From Chlorobium sp. (GTDB lineage: Bacteria > Bacteroidota > Chlorobiia > Chlorobiales > Chlorobiaceae): a stretch of DNA of 10,057 nucleotides. Of the stretch, positions 6,173-10,057 are shown in pieces (position 1 is the first letter of the stretch; every line of letters begins with the position of its first letter). The notes under the pieces were generated by a model that made no database searches, was not told the DNA's origin, and worked only from the letters and a program-made list of their open reading frames with translations. The stretch spans positions 1 through 10,057 of the forward strand of contig JAPHUN010000155.1 in the NCBI GenBank assembly GCA_026193435.1, read 5' to 3'. The position numbers and the translations under genes are program-made.

Positions 6173-7177
6173 ATGCCTTCCCTCCAGCACGATCTCTCTG
6201 TTTTTTTTTCAGATCCTGAACTTGAAAAAATCCGTATAGACCCCATATCAGGGGACGCTTCCTCCAGAAAATATTACAGACTCCGCTCACCCGAAAAAAG
6301 CTGGGTACTCTGTGTCGACAAGGAGTTCACCGCCTCACCGACAGAAAATTACCCGTTTCTTGTTGTTCAGCATCTGTTCTCAGACTGTTCCGTTCCTGTC
6401 CCGGCTATCATCGGGAGTGACAAACACCTGGGAATGATCCTTCAGGAAGATTGCGGAGACACCCTGCTGCAGAATGCGCTGACAAAAAACGGAGCAAACA
6501 CGGGCGCACTTTACAGAAACGCCATTGACATCATGGCAACCATTCAATCCATCAAAGCGGATACGTCTGAAATACCGTTCAACAGGTGCTTCGATGAAGA
6601 AAAGTTGATGTTTGAGTTCACTTTCTTTCTGGAACATGCTAAACGACATGCTCCTTCCCAGGGTTTTTCCGGAAAAATCTCCACGATGCTTCACCGGGAG
6701 TTCCGATCTATCACGCAGTTGCTGCTCCGGCCCGAATACTTTGTGCTGAACCACAGGGATTATCACAGCAGAAACATTCTTGTTTCACCTGCCGGTTCTA
6801 TGGTTATCGATTTTCAGGATGCCCGGATGGGGCTGCCTCAATATGACGCGGTCTCTCTCCTGAGAGATTCCTATGTCACTCTTGAACAGCACCTGGTCGA
6901 TGATCTGCAGCGCTACCACTACGACCGGCTCCGCGAAAAGAATTTAACTGTAATGAGCTACGACGAATATCTGTATTTATTCGACATCATGGCTTTTCAG
7001 AGAAACATAAAGGCTCTCGGAACATTTTTCAATCAGGCTTATTATCTTGGCAAAAAAGAGTTCGAGCAATACATTTCCCCGACACTGGCTTACTTGCCTG
7101 AGTATATCAACAGACATACCGAGCTTGCAACATCAGGAGAGATAATCCTGAACACACTGGCGAAATCAACACCATGA
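6173..7177 (+). CDS. amgK: AmgK-like amino-sugar kinase (aminoglycoside phosphotransferase fold)
   Basis: AmgK transfers phosphate from ATP to the anomeric (C1) hydroxyl of MurNAc or GlcNAc in the cytoplasm, giving the substrate for MurU. The 334-residue protein shows an N-lobe motif GDASSRKYYRL (27-37), the hinge-like MILQEDCGDTLL (88-99), the catalytic loop HRDYHSRN (194-201, catalytic Asp196) and the metal-binding DFQDARMG (213-220), followed by YDAVSLLRDSY. The HRDYHSRN...DFQDA...YDxVSLLRDxY series is that of AmgK. The length is typical. The start at 6173 is chosen because homology begins there and the upstream in-frame codons run through the Csm terminator. Its stop overlaps the next start by four bases (ATGA), so it is translationally coupled to the MurU-like gene. 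Another sugar kinase of the same fold is possible, but the paired partners favour MurNAc. Confidence 0.85.
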   Translation: MPSLQHDLSVFFSDPELEKIRIDPISGDASSRKYYRLRSPEKSWVLCVDKEFTASPTENYPFLVVQHLFSDCSVPVPAIIGSDKHLGMILQEDCGDTLLQNALTKNGANTGALYRNAIDIMATIQSIKADTSEIPFNRCFDEEKLMFEFTFFLEHAKRHAPSQGFSGKISTMLHREFRSITQLLLRPEYFVLNHRDYHSRNILVSPAGSMVIDFQDARMGLPQYDAVSLLRDSYVTLEQHLVDDLQRYHYDRLREKNLTVMSYDEYLYLFDIMAFQRNIKALGTFFNQAYYLGKKEFEQYISPTLAYLPEYINRHTELATSGEIILNTLAKSTP

Positions 7178-8106
7178 AAGCGTTCATTCTTGCAGCGGGA
7201 TTCGGTTCGCGCCTCATGCCTATAACAACATTCACCCCAAAGCCGCTCATACCTGTTCTTAACCTCCCGTCAATCTGCTATACCCTCGCTTTTCTCAAGG
7301 AAGCGGGAATAGAAAAAGTGATCTGCAATGTTCATCATCATGCCGACATTATTCGCCGTTTTTTTTCTGAAAACAATAATTTCGGCATGGACCTACATAT
7401 TTCAGAGGAAACAACTATTCTCGGAACCGGCGGAGGACTCAAACGATGCGAAAACCTGCTTGATGATGAACCGTTTATTCTGATCAACAGCGACATCATC
7501 GCCGATTTCGATCTGAAATCATGTATCGACTGCCACGACAAGAGCAGCAACGCGGGTTCACTCATGCTCTATGAGACACCGGAAGCAAAAACCATCGGTG
7601 ATGTCGGCATTAACGAAGACCGGATAGTGGACTTCAGAAACATGCGGAAAACAGGACTACGCTCGAATTATATCTATGCAGGTGCCGCAGTGCTCAACCC
7701 TTCGATTTTCCGCTACCTTTCTACAGGTTTTTCAAGCATAGTCGATACCGGGTTTACAGGTCTTATCGAGCATGAAAGCCTCGGCTATTTTCCACACGAT
7801 GGCTTCTGGCAGGATATCGGCACCATGCAGACGTTTTGGCAGGCCAACATCCCGAACCGTGAAAAGATCCTGCAAATCGGCAAAAGAATAAGCCAGCAGA
7901 CAGGCGTTGCTCCTCATATGCTCTCTTCAGACGTCGTGATCGCGCAAAACGCAACGGTTGAAGAATCAATAGTGGGCAGCAATTGCCGTATCGAAGATGG
8001 CGCTATAGTAAGGCATTCGGTACTTCTGCCGGAAACGGTTATAGCACAAGGCACCGTCATGGAACGATCAATAGCTTTTCCCGGCGGCATGATTTCTGTG
8101 GATTGA
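7174..8106 (+). CDS. murU: MurU-like sugar-1-phosphate nucleotidyltransferase with C-terminal hexapeptide tail
   Basis: This cytoplasmic enzyme should join a nucleoside monophosphate to a sugar 1-phosphate; beside AmgK the expected reaction is MurNAc-1-P plus UTP to UDP-MurNAc. The N-terminal Rossmann domain carries LAAGFGSRL (6-14), TPKPLIPV (21-28), the substrate loop LGTGGGLK (83-90), the metal-binding NSD (105-107) and FWQDIGT (211-217). Residues from about 254 to 305 look like left-handed beta-helix repeats (VVIAQNATVEESIVGSNCRI, GAIVRHSVLLPE, TVIAQGTVMERSI). The known MurU of Pseudomonas is about 220 residues and lacks such a tail, so at 310 residues this protein more resembles mannose-1-phosphate guanylyltransferases in shape. 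MurU is therefore a context-based call and the sugar and nucleotide are not certain. It overlaps the kinase gene by four bases. Confidence 0.75.
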   Translation: MKAFILAAGFGSRLMPITTFTPKPLIPVLNLPSICYTLAFLKEAGIEKVICNVHHHADIIRRFFSENNNFGMDLHISEETTILGTGGGLKRCENLLDDEPFILINSDIIADFDLKSCIDCHDKSSNAGSLMLYETPEAKTIGDVGINEDRIVDFRNMRKTGLRSNYIYAGAAVLNPSIFRYLSTGFSSIVDTGFTGLIEHESLGYFPHDGFWQDIGTMQTFWQANIPNREKILQIGKRISQQTGVAPHMLSSDVVIAQNATVEESIVGSNCRIEDGAIVRHSVLLPETVIAQGTVMERSIAFPGGMISVD

Positions 8107-8155
8107 AAAATTTTTACCTATACTACTGACGGCAGGAACATACGTGACTTTGCCC

Positions 8156-8167
8156 CTGATATATCAG
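8156..8167. repeat. Perfect 12-base palindrome between murU and namZ
   Basis: CTGATATATCAG is fully self-complementary and lies in the 138-base gap between the MurU-like and NamZ genes, 77 bases before the start at 8245. No T-run follows, so it is not a terminator. It may be an operator for an internal promoter serving namZ and the symporter. Confidence 0.4.
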
Positions 8168-8244
8168 ACCTGCAGACTTTCCGGCAATCAAGCGCATGTG
8201 ATCCGAGACATCAACAGTTCCACAAATCAACGTTTTTTCCTCAC

Positions 8245-9408
8245 ATGGTACTCAACGGCCTTGACATACTCATTCAGGACCCGGATTCACTGAAAAAACG
8301 GAACGTCGCGCTCATCGCCAACCAGACATCGGTCACCCTTGACCTGAAATATTCATGGCTGGAGCTTCAACGGAAAGGCATCAACCTGAAAAAAATCTTT
8401 TCCCCGGAGCATGGTCTCTTCTCCACAGAACAGGACCAGATAGCTGTAGCCGGCCAGCCCGGCATCGGATGCGATGTCGTCAGCCTGTATGGGGATTCCG
8501 CTGAATCACTCCTGCCGGATCAACGTTTTTTGCAGGATATCGATCTGGTGATTTTCGACATTCAGGATATTGGTTCAAGATACTACACCTACAGCAATAC
8601 CCTCGCTCTTTTCATGGAAGCCGTCAGCGGTCGCGATATAGAAATACTTGTTCTCGACCGTCCCAATCCTCTGGGAGGACACACCGTTGAAGGCCCCCTT
8701 TCAGACCCCGCATATAGCTCGTTTGTCGGCATTCTTCCGGTACCTCCCAGACATGGCCTGACAGCAGGAGAGCTTGCGCGGCTCTATCTCGATCACAAAA
8801 AACCTGATGTCAACCTTCGTATTCTTTCCATGAATGGATGGGAACGCTGGATGCATTTCCCTGATACAGAGCATCACTGGGTCGTCCCCTCTCCAAACAT
8901 GCCGACCTGGCAAACAGCTCTGGTCTATCCCGGCATGTGTCTTTTTGAAGGACTGAACGTTTCCGAAGGAAGGGGCACCACGACACCATTCCTTCACTTC
9001 GGCGCGCCATTTATTGAGCCCGGTGCCCTCAGCGCATACCTTACATCGATCGGCATCGAAGGTGTACTGTTTCGCCCGGCCTATTTTAAGCCGTCTTTCC
9101 ACAAATATGCCGGCGAAATTTCAGGCGCGATATTCCTTCATGTGACCGATCCGGTCACGTTTGCTCCCTTCATGACCGGTATCGCCATCACCGCCGCGCT
9201 CCATGAACTCTACCCTGATCAGCTGGAATTTCTACGCGAGGTCTATGAATTCAACGACCGCTTTCCCGCTTTTGACCTGCTCTGCGGCAGCAGCACCCTG
9301 AGGACCATGATCGAAAACAACAACCCGTTAGCGGAAATCAGAGCATCATGGGCGGATGATGAACAGGAGTTTCTGTCCGTCAAGCAGAACTATCATCTCT
9401 ATCATTAA
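8245..9408 (+). CDS. namZ: Exo-beta-N-acetylmuramidase, NamZ/DUF1343 (YbbC) family
   Basis: NamZ enzymes remove MurNAc from the non-reducing end of peptidoglycan fragments. The 387-residue protein shows the family's conserved blocks: VALIANQTS (21-29), FSPEHGLF (52-59, with the invariant Glu-His pair), FDIQDIGSRYYTY (104-116), LDRPNPLGG (138-146), VPSPNMP (214-220) and FEGLNVSEGRGTTTPF (234-249). Length is normal for the mature enzyme. The usual opening (NGLDILI...) follows the ATG directly, so there is no room for a signal peptide, and the in-frame codons upstream contain no ATG or GTG start and no hydrophobic stretch. It therefore looks cytoplasmic, whereas Bacillus subtilis NamZ is exported. 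No ribosome site is clear. It lies 138 bases after the MurU-like gene and 21 bases before the symporter gene. Confidence 0.88.
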   Translation: MVLNGLDILIQDPDSLKKRNVALIANQTSVTLDLKYSWLELQRKGINLKKIFSPEHGLFSTEQDQIAVAGQPGIGCDVVSLYGDSAESLLPDQRFLQDIDLVIFDIQDIGSRYYTYSNTLALFMEAVSGRDIEILVLDRPNPLGGHTVEGPLSDPAYSSFVGILPVPPRHGLTAGELARLYLDHKKPDVNLRILSMNGWERWMHFPDTEHHWVVPSPNMPTWQTALVYPGMCLFEGLNVSEGRGTTTPFLHFGAPFIEPGALSAYLTSIGIEGVLFRPAYFKPSFHKYAGEISGAIFLHVTDPVTFAPFMTGIAITAALHELYPDQLEFLREVYEFNDRFPAFDLLCGSSTLRTMIENNNPLAEIRASWADDEQEFLSVKQNYHLYH

Positions 9409-9429
9409 TTCATTCCCGTAACTCACCGT

Positions 9430-10057
9430 ATGCAGACGCTCGACCTCATCATCATCATAGGCTTCCTTGCCGCAATGGCCGGATACGGGATCTGGCAGGG
9501 ACACACCAACCGGACTACCGGTGATTACTTCCTCGGGGGGCGCAACCTCCCCTGGATCGTCGCCATGTTTTCCATTGTCGCCACTGAAACTTCGGTACTG
9601 ACTTTCGTCAGCATCCCCGGTATAGCATTCAGGGGCGACTGGACATTTCTGCAGCTCGCTATGGGTTATATCATCGGCAGAATGCTGGTCAGCGCCCTCT
9701 TGCTTCCGGTCTACTTCCGCCAAGGCGTCACTTCGATATATGAAGTGATCGGCAGCCGGTTCGGCCCCTCCATGCAGAAACTTGCATCAACAATCTTTCT
9801 GGTCACCAGAATATTAGCCGACGGGGTCAGGTTCCTGGCCACCGCGGTTGTCGTTCAGGCGGTAACAGGATGGCCGCTATCGGCTTCCGTGCTCATTATC
9901 GGTATCGTCACGCTTATTTACACTCTTTCAGGGGGGATACGAACAATCGTCTGGATCGACAGCATCCAGTTTGTTCTCTACCTTTTTGGCGGCATCATCA
10001 CCATTGTTTTTATCGCAATACACCTCGACACCAGCCTTCCTGCAGCACTACAAACCC
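9430..10057 (+). CDS. Sodium/solute symporter (SSS family), 5' part
   Basis: The first 209 residues are present and the frame is open to the window end. The sequence has hydrophobic helices at about 5-22, 42-66, 74-96, 118-146, 152-167 and 178-198. It carries SSS hallmarks: DYFLGGRNLPW (32-42), ATETS (51-55, in the helix 1 sodium site region), YEVIGSRFG (104-112) and YTLSGGIRTIVWIDSIQF (164-181). SSS proteins use the sodium gradient to take up sugars, sialic acids or other small solutes across the inner membrane. The gene starts 21 bases after namZ and should be in the same operon, so uptake of MurNAc or a MurNAc-containing sugar is a reasonable inference but is not shown by sequence. The start ATG at 9430 fits the family's short N-terminal tail. 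Confidence 0.9.
   Translation, partial: MQTLDLIIIIGFLAAMAGYGIWQGHTNRTTGDYFLGGRNLPWIVAMFSIVATETSVLTFVSIPGIAFRGDWTFLQLAMGYIIGRMLVSALLLPVYFRQGVTSIYEVIGSRFGPSMQKLASTIFLVTRILADGVRFLATAVVVQAVTGWPLSASVLIIGIVTLIYTLSGGIRTIVWIDSIQFVLYLFGGIITIVFIAIHLDTSLPAALQT

Noticed and set aside
8107..8244. MurU-like and NamZ genes as one fused gene split by a TGA stop, since both are in the same frame with no other stop between them
   Set aside because: The 46 intervening codons show no domain or signal-like character, there is roughly a one in ten chance of such an open stretch, and both proteins are complete without it.
9346..9723. 125-residue minus-strand frame over the end of namZ and start of the symporter
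   Set aside because: It is the antisense shadow of two well-supported genes and has no recognisable domain.

Overview
The window most likely comes from a green sulfur bacterium (Chlorobi; a Chlorobium/Prosthecochloris-type anoxygenic phototroph). Three genes support this: a chlorosome envelope protein of the CsmB/CsmF family, a vinyl-chlorophyllide hydratase (BchV/BchF family), and a radical SAM/B12-type protein that fits the BchQ/BchR methyltransferases of bacteriochlorophyll c/d/e synthesis. This is inferred from gene content; no rRNA or other taxonomic marker is present. Base composition looks moderate and fairly even, with no insertion sequence, tRNA, rRNA or CRISPR array seen.

Layout. 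(1) 1-1788, minus strand: an operon of a CsoR/CstR-type regulator, a TolC-like outer membrane channel and the start of a lipoprotein that is probably the membrane-fusion adaptor of an RND-type pump. It is read from a promoter/operator near 1827-1856. (2) 2193-2834, plus: a small soluble protein resembling the SRPBCC/DUF1997 type, with a strong terminator. (3) 2896-3634, minus: the vinyl hydratase (bchV-like) followed by a two-helix membrane protein. (4) 3635-4125: a divergent control region with two palindromes. (5) 4126-5681, plus: the BchQ-like radical SAM gene and a previously uncounted 41-residue membrane peptide. (6) 5866-6093: csmB/csmF with a textbook terminator. (7) 6173-10057, plus: an AmgK-like sugar kinase, a MurU-like nucleotidyltransferase (4-base overlap), a NamZ/DUF1343 exo-N-acetylmuramidase and a sodium/solute symporter cut by the window end.

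How they fit. The central block makes and packages antenna pigment: BchV hydrates the 3-vinyl group, the BchQ-like enzyme would add methyl groups to the ring side chains, and the Csm protein coats the chlorosome. The right-hand block reads as a peptidoglycan amino-sugar salvage pathway: a transporter brings in a muramyl sugar, NamZ releases MurNAc, AmgK phosphorylates it at C1, and MurU makes UDP-MurNAc, bypassing the fosfomycin-sensitive de novo steps. The left block is an efflux system under a thiol-based or metal-responsive repressor. Its cysteine pattern (two Cys, no His) is closer to persulfide sensors than to copper sensors, which would suit a sulfide-oxidising host.

The most interesting points are the compact MurNAc salvage cluster in a phototroph, with an apparently cytoplasmic NamZ and a MurU carrying an extra hexapeptide-repeat tail, and the CstR-like regulator with its operator inside a promoter spacer.
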